A DNA stretch of 64,000 nt from Hylemonella sp. (lineage in GTDB: Bacteria; Pseudomonadota; Gammaproteobacteria; Burkholderiales; Burkholderiaceae_C), in the NCBI GenBank assembly GCA_030680575.1, contig JAUXVI010000020.1, positions 1 through 64,000 on the forward strand, in the 5' to 3' direction. This document shows, piece by piece, positions 57,137-64,000 of this stretch; position 1 is the first letter of the stretch, and every line of letters starts with the position of its first letter. The notes under the pieces are model-generated. The model made no database searches, was not told the origin of the DNA, and saw nothing but the letters and a program-made list of their open reading frames with translations. The position numbers and the translations under genes are program-made.

Positions 57137-58375
57137 ATGAATCAAGCCTCCGCATCTAAATTTCCTGTAACCGAGCGTGTCCGGGAAGCCCTGGCCGTGA
57201 CCTTGCGGGGCTGCGAGGAATTGATTCCGGAGACCGACTGGGTGCAAAAGTTGGCGCGCGCCGAGGCCACCGGCCAGCCGCTGCGCATCAAGCTCGGGCT
57301 GGATCCGACTGCCCCCGACATCCATATCGGCCATACCGTGGTGCTCAACAAGATGCGCCAGTTGCAGGATCTGGGTCATCAGGTCATCTTCCTGATTGGC
57401 GACTTCACCAGCCTGATCGGTGACCCGTCGGGCCGCAACAGCACCCGCCCGCCGTTGACGCCCGAGCAGATCAAGGCCAATGCCGAGACCTATTACAAGC
57501 AGGCCAGTCTGGTGCTGGATCCGGCGAAAACCGAGATTCGTTACAACAGCGAATGGTGTCTGCCCTTGGGCTCCATGGGCATGATCCAGCTGGCGGCCAA
57601 GTACACCGTGGCGCGCATGATGGAACGCAACGACTTCCACGACCGTTTCAAGGCCGGCACGCCGATCTCGGTGCATGAGTTCCTCTACCCGCTGATGCAG
57701 GGTTATGACTCGGTGGCCCTCAGGAGCGACCTGGAGTTGGGTGGCACCGACCAGAAGTTCAACCTGTTAATGGGCCGCCACCTGCAGGCCGAGTATGGGC
57801 AGGAGCCGCAGTGCATTCTGACCATGCCGTTGCTGGAGGGGCTGGATGGTGTGGACAAGATGTCCAAGTCCAAAAACAATTACATCGGTATCACCGAAGA
57901 TGCCAACACCATGTTCGCCAAGGTGCTGTCGATTTCTGATGACCTGATGTGGCGCTGGTACACCCTGCTGAGCTTCCGCAGCCTGGGCGAGATTGGAAAG
58001 CTGCAAGAGGAAGTGCAGCAGGGGCGCAATCCGAAGGACGCCAAGGTGTTGCTGGCCAAGGAGATCACGGCGCGCTTTCATTCGGTGGCCGCGGCGGATG
58101 CGGCCGAGCAGGATTTCATCAACCGCAGCCGTGGCGGCGTGCCCGACGAGATCGAGGAACAGACGCTCAAGCTGGAAGCCGGCCCGATGGGGATCGGCGC
58201 GCTGCTCAAGCAGACCGGTCTGGCCGTGTCCAGCGGCGAGGGCAATCGCCTGATCGACGGCGGCGGCGTGCGGGTGGACTCGAATGTCGTGAGCGACAAG
58301 GGGCTCAAGCTCGGCACCGGTACTTATGTGTTGCAGGTGGGCAAGCGCAAGTTCAAGAAGGTGACACTGGTGTAA
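57137..58375 (+). CDS. tyrS: Tyrosyl-tRNA synthetase
   Basis: A class I synthetase of 412 residues. The HIGH-like motif is PDIHIGHTVVL; the KMSKS loop is intact (KMSKSKNN); an S4-type RNA-binding domain forms the C-terminus (NRLIDGGGVRVDSNVVSDKGL). Single gene with a terminator. Type TyrRZ rather than TyrRS by length. Confidence 0.96.
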   Translation: MNQASASKFPVTERVREALAVTLRGCEELIPETDWVQKLARAEATGQPLRIKLGLDPTAPDIHIGHTVVLNKMRQLQDLGHQVIFLIGDFTSLIGDPSGRNSTRPPLTPEQIKANAETYYKQASLVLDPAKTEIRYNSEWCLPLGSMGMIQLAAKYTVARMMERNDFHDRFKAGTPISVHEFLYPLMQGYDSVALRSDLELGGTDQKFNLLMGRHLQAEYGQEPQCILTMPLLEGLDGVDKMSKSKNNYIGITEDANTMFAKVLSISDDLMWRWYTLLSFRSLGEIGKLQEEVQQGRNPKDAKVLLAKEITARFHSVAAADAAEQDFINRSRGGVPDEIEEQTLKLEAGPMGIGALLKQTGLAVSSGEGNRLIDGGGVRVDSNVVSDKGLKLGTGTYVLQVGKRKFKKVTLV

Positions 58376-58386
58376 GCGCCGGGCAC

Positions 58387-58406
58387 GCCCGGGAACCGGG
58401 CTTTTT
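58387..58406 (+). terminator. Intrinsic terminator after tyrS
   Basis: GCCCGG-GAA-CCGGGC followed by TTTTT, 11 bases past the stop codon. Confidence 0.85.
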
Positions 58407-58432
58407 GCGGCAAAACCAAGGGAAAACATTAA

Positions 58433-58448
58433 CCGACCGATCGGTCGG
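58433..58448. promoter_or_regulatory. Operator of paaGIK (PaaR-like)
   Basis: CCGACCGATCGGTCGG, a perfect 16-bp palindrome flanked on the left by ATTAA as in the site at 49108. It lies 64 bases before the paaG start; TTAAAT at 58455 may be the -10 box. Shared core and spacing with the paaA operator suggest one repressor. Confidence 0.82.
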
Positions 58449-58512
58449 GAGATGTTAAATTGGCCTGACCAAGCCGGCGTGGCTTTCGTCACGCCAACCC
58501 GAGGAATGCCTG

Positions 58513-59319
58513 ATGCCTGAGCCTACCGCCGAGTTATCTGTTCTTTATGCCGAGCAAGGAGCGGTGGCCATTGCCACCCTGAACCGCCCGCAAGCACTCA
58601 ACAGTTTCACACGCCAGATGCACCGCGACCTGTGGGCCGCGCTGGACCGGGCCGAGGCCAATCCGGCCATTCGCGCCTTGATCATCACCGGTGCCGGTCG
58701 CGGCTTTTGTGCCGGCGCCGATCTGTCCGAGTTTGATTTCGGCCCCGGACCTGATCTGGTCGAGCGGGCCAACCCCGGTCCGGTGATCGAGCAGGCCTTC
58801 AATCCCACGGTGCGACGGCTGCAGCGGCTGCGCATGCCGACCATCGCTGCCGTCAATGGCGTAGCGGCTGGGGCTGGTGCCTCGCTGGCCATGACTTGCG
58901 ATATTGCGATCGCCACGCCACAGACCAGTTTCATTCAGGCCTTCAGCAAGATCGGTCTCATCCCCGATGCCGGTGGCTCCTGGTTGCTGCCGCAGCGACT
59001 GGGGCTGGCGCGTGCCATGGCGCTGGCCATGACCGGTGACAAGCTCACCGCAGTGCAGGCGCGTGACTGGGGCCTGATCTGGGATGTGAGCGACGACTGC
59101 GTGGCGGCGGCGCTGACGCTGGCGCAGCGCCTGGCCGTCATGCCGACCAAGGCGCTGGTGGCCACGCGCGAGCTGTTGCAGCGTGCCGGCAGCCACACGC
59201 TGGACCAGCATCTCGACGCCGAGCGCGACATGCAGTCGGCCCTGGGACGCACGCACGACTACATCGAAGGTGTGCTGGCATTCCGCGAAAAGCGCACACC
59301 GCAGTTCAAGGGGGAGTGA
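58513..59319 (+). CDS. paaG: 1,2-epoxyphenylacetyl-CoA isomerase
   Basis: A crotonase-fold enzyme of 268 residues that turns the epoxide of the PaaABCDE reaction into oxepin-CoA. Oxyanion-hole motifs GRGFCAGADLSEF and NGVAAGAGASLAMTCD; the catalytic Asp lies in GLIPDAGGSWLLP. Because of paaI and paaK next to it, the paaG assignment is preferred over a general enoyl-CoA hydratase. GAGGAA precedes ATG 58513. Confidence 0.9.
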   Translation: MPEPTAELSVLYAEQGAVAIATLNRPQALNSFTRQMHRDLWAALDRAEANPAIRALIITGAGRGFCAGADLSEFDFGPGPDLVERANPGPVIEQAFNPTVRRLQRLRMPTIAAVNGVAAGAGASLAMTCDIAIATPQTSFIQAFSKIGLIPDAGGSWLLPQRLGLARAMALAMTGDKLTAVQARDWGLIWDVSDDCVAAALTLAQRLAVMPTKALVATRELLQRAGSHTLDQHLDAERDMQSALGRTHDYIEGVLAFREKRTPQFKGE

Positions 59320-59322
59320 GGG

Positions 59323-59769
59323 ATGAGCGATGTGAAAAACGCCGAGACACTGGCGCGCCGTGTCGGCGAGTCGATGTTTGCCGCCGACCGCGCCTCGCGC
59401 GAATTCATGCAGATGGAACTGCTGTCGTGTGCGCCCGGCCGGGCCGTGATGCGCATGACGGTACGCAAAGACATGCTCAACGGCCATGAGATCTGCCACG
59501 GCGGCCTGATCTTCACACTGGCCGACTCGACCTTTGCCTTCGCCTGCAACAGCTACAACAAGGTGGCGGTGGCAGCCGGTTGCAGCATCGAGTTCCTCAA
59601 GCCGGCGCAGCTGGGCGACGTGCTGACCTGCGAAGGCGTGGAGCAGACGCTGCAGGGCCGGCACGGCATCTACGACATGCGCGTGAGTAACCAGCGCGGT
59701 GAGGTCATTGCCATGTTCCGTGGCAAAAGCGCCCAGATTCAGGGCAGTGTCATTCCGGAGGTCGCATGA
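59323..59769 (+). CDS. paaI: PaaI hotdog thioesterase
   Basis: A 148-residue hotdog-fold thioesterase that hydrolyses hydroxyphenylacetyl-CoA and other dead-end CoA esters of the pathway. The active Asp is in LIFTLADSTFAFACNSYN, and NGHEICHGG forms the hotdog helix end. Three bases after paaG; its TGA overlaps the ATG of paaK. Confidence 0.93.
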   Translation: MSDVKNAETLARRVGESMFAADRASREFMQMELLSCAPGRAVMRMTVRKDMLNGHEICHGGLIFTLADSTFAFACNSYNKVAVAAGCSIEFLKPAQLGDVLTCEGVEQTLQGRHGIYDMRVSNQRGEVIAMFRGKSAQIQGSVIPEVA

Positions 59770-61064
59770 GTCAGCGCGAGTTTGCCTGGGAGCCGATCGA
59801 GAAGGCCAGCATCGACGAGTTGCGCAGTCTGCAGCTCAAGCGGCTCCAATCCACGTTGCAGCACGCTTACCGCAATTCGCCGGTGTACCGCGCCAAGTTC
59901 GACGCCGCCGGCGTGCACCCGGATGATTGCCAGACACTGGCCGATCTGGCGCGCTTTCCGTTCACCACCAAAAAAGACCTGCGCGAGAGTTATCCCTTCG
60001 GCATGTTCGCGGTACCACGCGAACAGTGTGTGCGTATTCATGCCTCCAGCGGCACCACCGGCAAGCCGACCGTGGTGGGGTATACGCAGAAAGACATCGA
60101 TACCTGGGCCTCTCTGGTAGCGCGCAGTATCCGTGCCGCTGGCGCCCGGCCCGGCGACATGGTGCATGTGAGCTACGGCTACGGCCTGTTCACCGGCGGC
60201 CTTGGTGCCCATTACGGGGCGGAAAAGCTGGGGTTGACGGTGGTGCCGTTTGGCGGCGGACAAACCGAACGGCAAGTGCAGCTGATCCAGGATTTCAAGC
60301 CCGACATCATCATGGTCACGCCCAGCTACATGCTGGCGATCGCTGAAGAGTTCGAGCGTCAGGGCATCAGGGCAACGCAATCCAGTCTTCGCATTGGCAT
60401 CTTTGGTGCCGAGCCCTGGACCAATGACATGCGGCGCGCCATCGAGCTGCGCATGGGGCTCGATGCCGTGGATATCTATGGCCTGAGCGAGGTCATCGGC
60501 CCTGGCGTGGCCAGCGAATGCGTGCTGGCCAAGGACGGGCCGACCATCTGGGAGGACCATTTCTACCCCGAGATCATCGACCCCGACACCGGCGAACTGC
60601 TGCCCGATGGTGAAGTGGGCGAGCTGGTGTTCACCAGCCTCACCAAGGAGGCGTTGCCGGTCATCCGTTACCGCACCCGTGATCTCACGCGTCTGTTGCC
60701 GGGCAGCACACGTACCATGCGCCGCATGGAGAAGATCACCGGTCGCAGTGACGACATGATGATCGTGCGCGGCGTCAATGTGTTTCCGACCCAGGTTGAG
60801 GAGCTGATTCTTCGGCGCCCCGAGCTGACGCCCCATTACCAGTGCATCTTGCGGCGCAACGGGCCAATGGACGACCTGCTGGTGGTGGTGGAAACCCGGT
60901 CTGACGTCTCACCCGACAGCCTGGCGGCGCGGGCAGCGGCCAAGCAACTGCAGCACGAGATCAAGGCCTATGTCGGCACCAGCGTCGAGATCGAGCTGCG
61001 GCCCGAAGGTGGTGTTGAGCGCAGTATGGGCAAGGCCAAGCGCGTGCTGGACCAGCGGCACTGA
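59766..61064 (+). CDS. paaK: Phenylacetate-CoA ligase
   Basis: An AMP-forming ligase of 432 residues that activates phenylacetate with CoA, the first pathway step. The P-loop HASSGTTGKPTVVGYT, the adenine motif IYGLSEVIGPG, and the C-terminal hinge GRSDDMMIVRGVNVFPTQ are intact, as is the late Lys in SMGKAKRV. Overlaps paaI by ATGA. Confidence 0.96.
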   Translation: MSQREFAWEPIEKASIDELRSLQLKRLQSTLQHAYRNSPVYRAKFDAAGVHPDDCQTLADLARFPFTTKKDLRESYPFGMFAVPREQCVRIHASSGTTGKPTVVGYTQKDIDTWASLVARSIRAAGARPGDMVHVSYGYGLFTGGLGAHYGAEKLGLTVVPFGGGQTERQVQLIQDFKPDIIMVTPSYMLAIAEEFERQGIRATQSSLRIGIFGAEPWTNDMRRAIELRMGLDAVDIYGLSEVIGPGVASECVLAKDGPTIWEDHFYPEIIDPDTGELLPDGEVGELVFTSLTKEALPVIRYRTRDLTRLLPGSTRTMRRMEKITGRSDDMMIVRGVNVFPTQVEELILRRPELTPHYQCILRRNGPMDDLLVVVETRSDVSPDSLAARAAAKQLQHEIKAYVGTSVEIELRPEGGVERSMGKAKRVLDQRH

Positions 61065-61097
61065 GTATGCCAACATGGCGTGTCACAAGGGGGCGGC

Positions 61098-61595
61098 ATG
61101 GATGCACAGGCGATTTATCGGAAGTCGGGCAAAGGGACAGAGGCCATCGCGTCACGCACGCTGGCAGGCAAGCTGCGTACCTTGCTGATCCTGGTTGACG
61201 GCAAGAAAACCATTGCGAACTTGCGCGAACTGGCAGCCGGTCTGGGAGAGCCGGACCAACTGCTGGCGCAGTTGAAGGCCGAAGGGTTCATTGAAGCCGT
61301 GCCGGGAGCGGTACCAGTACCGCCCGCTGTCCCGACGACGGCCGCCATGGCGACGATTCCACTGGCAGATGCTGGCAAGTCCCTGGGTAAGGTCAAGGCG
61401 CTGGCGACGCATTTGCTGGCAGAGGTCCTCGGCCCGCTGGCTGATGACGTGAGCCTGAAGATCGAGGCCGCGCAGGATGTGCCGCATTTCATCGCGGCGA
61501 TGAAGCTGGCGTATGCCGTTGTGCGCGAGGTGCGCGGCCAGGGGGCTGCCGACCGTTTTGGACAGGAGATTGAAGACCAGATGCCGCAGGTTTGA
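61098..61595 (+). CDS. Unknown protein, paralogue of the one at 26807
   Basis: A 165-residue cytoplasmic protein. Residues 15-65 (GKLRTLLILVDGKKT...LKAEGFIEAV) match the first 65 residues of the protein at 26807, and the rest is helical (KVKALATHLLAEVLGPLAD...VPHFIAAMKLAYAVVREVRG). A Pro/Ala/Thr-rich linker separates the halves. I chose ATG 61098, with AAGGGGG nearby. It is 33 bases after paaK on the same strand and might be co-transcribed, but nothing else links it to phenylacetate. Unknown function. Confidence 0.7.
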   Translation: MDAQAIYRKSGKGTEAIASRTLAGKLRTLLILVDGKKTIANLRELAAGLGEPDQLLAQLKAEGFIEAVPGAVPVPPAVPTTAAMATIPLADAGKSLGKVKALATHLLAEVLGPLADDVSLKIEAAQDVPHFIAAMKLAYAVVREVRGQGAADRFGQEIEDQMPQV

Positions 61596-61613
61596 GCTTC
61601 GACCGCTTGCCGT

Positions 61614-63389
61614 TCAAGCGGCAAGCCAGGCCTCGATCAGCGGCTTGTCACGCACTGACAGGCGCCAAGTCGTCACGGCACGCGGTAGCTTCAGGGGAAG
61701 TTTCAGCAAGCGTTTGTCGCGCGCTACCAGGGCGTCGACTTTGCTGTGCGGACCGGCATAAAGCGGCAGGTCGTCGAGCTTGGTGAGGCGCCAGCCGCTG
61801 CGATTCTTGCCAGCGCCCACTTCGATGCCCAGCCATTCGTCGCCGGCGGCAAAGCCAGCTTGCTCGGCCGCACCGCCACGCAGCACGGTCTTGATCTGGA
61901 TGGCGGCCCCTTCGGTCACGCGCAGGCCGAGTTGCTGTGCCAGCTGCGCCGGCTCCTCCTGAATCACCACGCCGTGGCGCTCCAGCAGCTCCTTGAGCGG
62001 CAACTCTGCGGTGCTGTGCACCCAGCGCTTGATCTCGCGGGCGTAGGAGCGACCGGCAATGTCCTGCAGCACCTGCAACAGATCGCCCTCGCTCATCGGG
62101 CCGCCTTGGCAGCGCTGCCAGAGGGCGCGCATCACCTCGTCGAGCGTATGGGAGCCGTCGGCACGCAAGCTGAGATCCAGACACAAGGCCACCAGCGCCC
62201 CCTTGCTGTAGTAGCTCACGGTGGCATTGGGCGTGTTCTCGTCTTGCCGGTAGTACTTGACCCAGGCATCGAAACTGGCTTGTGCCACCGATTGCACGGC
62301 GCGCCCCGGTGTCTGCATCACCTGGTTGATGGTCTTGTTCAGCAGCTTCAGGTAGCCTGCATCGTCGAGCAGACCAGCACGGCGCAGCAGCAGGTCGTCG
62401 TAGTAGCTGGTGAAGCCTTCGAAAAACCAGAGCAGTTGCGTGTAATTTTCCTGGGTGTAGTCGTAGCGCGCGAATTCGGTGGGGCGCAGGCGTTTGACGT
62501 TCCAGGTATGGAAGTACTCGTGGCTGATCAGCCCCAGCAGCGTGGTGTAGCCGTCCGCAGGCTTGGCGCCCAGGCGCGGCAGGTCGCGGCGGGCACAGAT
62601 CAGCGCCGTTGAATTGCGGTGCTCCAGGCCGCCATAGCCGTCGTCGGTGGCGTTGAGCAGGAACAGGTAGTCGCGGTGCGGCGCCTTGTGCCGACGGCCC
62701 GTACTCGGGCTATGCCAGAGGCGGATTTCCGCCTCGCAGATCTTGCGCGTGTCGGCCAGCAGTCGCTCGCCATCGAAACTCGGCGGCACGCCGGTGACCA
62801 CGAAACGGTGCGGCACACCCCCGGCGGTGAAGGCACCGCTCCAGAAGTTGCCCATCTCCACCGGGCTATCCACCAGTTCGTCGTAATCGGTCGCACGGTA
62901 GTTGCCGAAGCCGCGTCGGTTGACCTTCAGGGGGCTCAGGCCGGTGGCCACGGACCAGTGGGCGACGGCCCGGCTGGCAACCAGTTCAAGCTCGTGGGCC
63001 GAGTCTTCCTGGCCCTCGACACGCAGGCACAGGCTGGTGCCATTGAAGAAGCCGCGCGTGGCATCCAGCCAGGCCGCGCGCACCGAGTTGTCGAAGGCAT
63101 AGACCTCGTAGCTCAGCACCAGCAGTTCTTGTGTCGTGCAATCGACCTGCCAGCTGCATTTGTCGAGCTGCTGCAGCGCCACCGGTTTGCCGCCCTGCCG
63201 TGCCTGCAGCCGCTGCAGGTTTTTCGAAAACTCGCGCACCAGGTAGCTGCCGGGGATCCACGCCGGTAGTGAAACGCGCTGTTGCGCCTGCGGGTGTGCC
63301 ACAGTGAGCGTGACGCGGAACAGGTGGGCGTTCAGGTCGGCGACTTCCACCCGGTAATGGATGGGGGCGGGCGCAAAGTCTTTGGGCAT
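61614..63389 (-). CDS. M61-family (glycyl aminopeptidase-type) metallopeptidase with PDZ domain
   Basis: A 591-residue peptidase. The zinc site is GLISHEYFHTWNVKRLRP (HExxH) with a downstream Glu in LWFFEGFTSYYDD. The N-terminal region is beta-rich (YRVEVADLNAHLFRVTLTV). The C-terminal PDZ domain (VTEGAAIQIKTVLRGGAAEQAGFAAGD) could bind peptide ends. No signal peptide is visible, so it is probably cytoplasmic. Convergent with the paralogue gene at 18 bases. Confidence 0.9.
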   Translation of the reverse strand: MPKDFAPAPIHYRVEVADLNAHLFRVTLTVAHPQAQQRVSLPAWIPGSYLVREFSKNLQRLQARQGGKPVALQQLDKCSWQVDCTTQELLVLSYEVYAFDNSVRAAWLDATRGFFNGTSLCLRVEGQEDSAHELELVASRAVAHWSVATGLSPLKVNRRGFGNYRATDYDELVDSPVEMGNFWSGAFTAGGVPHRFVVTGVPPSFDGERLLADTRKICEAEIRLWHSPSTGRRHKAPHRDYLFLLNATDDGYGGLEHRNSTALICARRDLPRLGAKPADGYTTLLGLISHEYFHTWNVKRLRPTEFARYDYTQENYTQLLWFFEGFTSYYDDLLLRRAGLLDDAGYLKLLNKTINQVMQTPGRAVQSVAQASFDAWVKYYRQDENTPNATVSYYSKGALVALCLDLSLRADGSHTLDEVMRALWQRCQGGPMSEGDLLQVLQDIAGRSYAREIKRWVHSTAELPLKELLERHGVVIQEEPAQLAQQLGLRVTEGAAIQIKTVLRGGAAEQAGFAAGDEWLGIEVGAGKNRSGWRLTKLDDLPLYAGPHSKVDALVARDKRLLKLPLKLPRAVTTWRLSVRDKPLIEAWLAA

Positions 63390-63400
63390 GTGGCGCTGGC

Positions 63401-64000
63401 TTAGCGGGATTTGCTCAGGTACTTCTCGATTTGCTGGGCGTTGATGGCGCCCGGCACGCGCGACCCATCGGCAAAGATCAGGGTTGGTGTGCCGGTGATC
63501 TTGTGTTTGCGGCCGAGTTCCAGATTGCGGGTAATGGCCGAGACGTCACAGCTGGCGGCGGGGAGCGGCTGGTCGCGCAGCATGTAGTCCTGCCAAGCCT
63601 TGGCCTTGTCCTTGGCACACCAGATGTTTTTCGACTTTTCCGCCGAATCGGGGCTGAGGATGGGGTAGAGGAAGGTGTAGACCGTGACGTTGGTCACCTT
63701 GTCCAGATCGCGTTCGAAACGCTTGCAGTAACCGCAGTTCGGATCTTCGAAAACGGCCACCTTGCGCTTGCCATCACCGCGTACCACGGTGAAGGCGTCT
63801 TTCAGCGGCAGGCTGTCAAAGTTCACCGCAGTCAGTTTGTCGATGCGCTCTTCGGTCAGGTTGCGGCGCTGGCGCGTGTCGATCAGGTTGCCCTGGATCA
63901 GGTAGTTGGCCTCGGCATCGGTGTAGAAGATGTCGGTGCCGTTGACGCGGATTTCATACACGCCATGGATGGGCGTCTTGCTGATCTCGTCGATCTTCTG
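63401..64000 (-). CDS. dsbC: Thiol:disulfide isomerase DsbC, 5' part outside the window
   Basis: Periplasmic disulphide isomerase. The visible part starts QKIDEISKTPIHGVYEIRV inside the N-terminal dimerisation domain and continues to the stop. The active motif is NCGYCKRFE, with a cis-Pro loop TGTPTLIFADG. The signal peptide and first part lie beyond the window end. It is 11 bases upstream of the M61 gene on the same strand, so they may be co-transcribed. Confidence 0.92.
   Translation of the reverse strand, partial: QKIDEISKTPIHGVYEIRVNGTDIFYTDAEANYLIQGNLIDTRQRRNLTEERIDKLTAVNFDSLPLKDAFTVVRGDGKRKVAVFEDPNCGYCKRFERDLDKVTNVTVYTFLYPILSPDSAEKSKNIWCAKDKAKAWQDYMLRDQPLPAASCDVSAITRNLELGRKHKITGTPTLIFADGSRVPGAINAQQIEKYLSKSR

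Overview
The window is a 64 kb piece of a GC-rich, gene-dense chromosome from a Gram-negative betaproteobacterium, most likely Burkholderiales and close to Comamonadaceae. I infer this from the protein families present (paa phenylacetate genes, liu-type leucine catabolism genes, AceK, an MHS-family transporter, RF3, ErpA, DsbC, RlmJ), from an S-adenosylhomocysteine riboswitch in front of ahcY, and from short dispersed palindromic repeats of a kind I remember from that family. I see no rRNA, tRNA, CRISPR array, intact insertion sequence or prophage. Nearly all of the sequence reads as ordinary core genome.

Layout. (1) 1-24 kb holds a scattered leucine/isovalerate catabolism region: an isovaleryl-CoA dehydrogenase interrupted by a stop codon, an acetyl-CoA acetyltransferase, a second acyl-CoA dehydrogenase, both methylcrotonyl-CoA carboxylase subunits and HMG-CoA lyase. 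It is interleaved with carbonic anhydrase, aceK, thiC with its TPP riboswitch, a chemotaxis receptor, a rhodanese/YchJ pair and a PAS-GGDEF-EAL protein. Two almost identical palindromes (12.9 and 18.2 kb) precede the acyl-CoA dehydrogenase and the carboxylase, and probably bind one regulator (LiuR-like). A lower-GC islet (about 7.8-9.3 kb) carries an orphan gene with a HEPN-like RNxxxH motif. (2) 24-41 kb holds an MHS symporter, small proteins, an ABC substrate-binding protein, a giant tandem UvrA of 1929 aa, a degenerate HD-GYP protein, a 266-bp cloverleaf-like repeat element, an argD-like aminotransferase behind an apparent attenuator, two hydrolases, RF3 and a nitronate monooxygenase. (3) 41.9-45.3 kb is a methyl-cycle cluster: SAH riboswitch, ahcY, tlyA, metF. 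(4) 45.3-49.1 kb is paaABCDE on the minus strand, and 58.5-61.1 kb is paaG-paaI-paaK on the plus strand. Both loci carry the same 16-bp palindromic core upstream, which suggests one TetR-type regulator (PaaR-like) encoded elsewhere. (5) 49.1-58.4 kb holds housekeeping and envelope genes: rlmJ, a Ser/Thr kinase, rplM-rpsI, a DUF6776-like protein, bactofilin, erpA, anmK, an M23 peptidase and tyrS. (6) 61-64 kb holds a second copy of a small unknown protein family, an M61 peptidase and the 3' part of dsbC.

How the genes work together. The paa genes activate phenylacetate (PaaK), epoxidise phenylacetyl-CoA (PaaABCDE), isomerise the epoxide (PaaG) and hydrolyse dead-end thioesters (PaaI). The later steps (paaZ, paaF, paaH, paaJ) are not here. 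The liu genes lead from isovaleryl-CoA to acetoacetate plus acetyl-CoA, but methylglutaconyl-CoA hydratase (liuC) is missing from the usual place and liuA is interrupted. AhcY, MetF and the riboswitch form the methyl-recycling unit.

The most unusual items are the argD leader (a good promoter, an apparently leaderless Arg-rich reading frame and an intrinsic terminator), the cloverleaf-like element just upstream of it, the repeat-derived segments read in frame inside at least two proteins, the giant UvrA, and the HEPN-like orphan. I did not find an obvious large new multi-gene system. All boundaries and functions come from reading the sequence; no database search was run.
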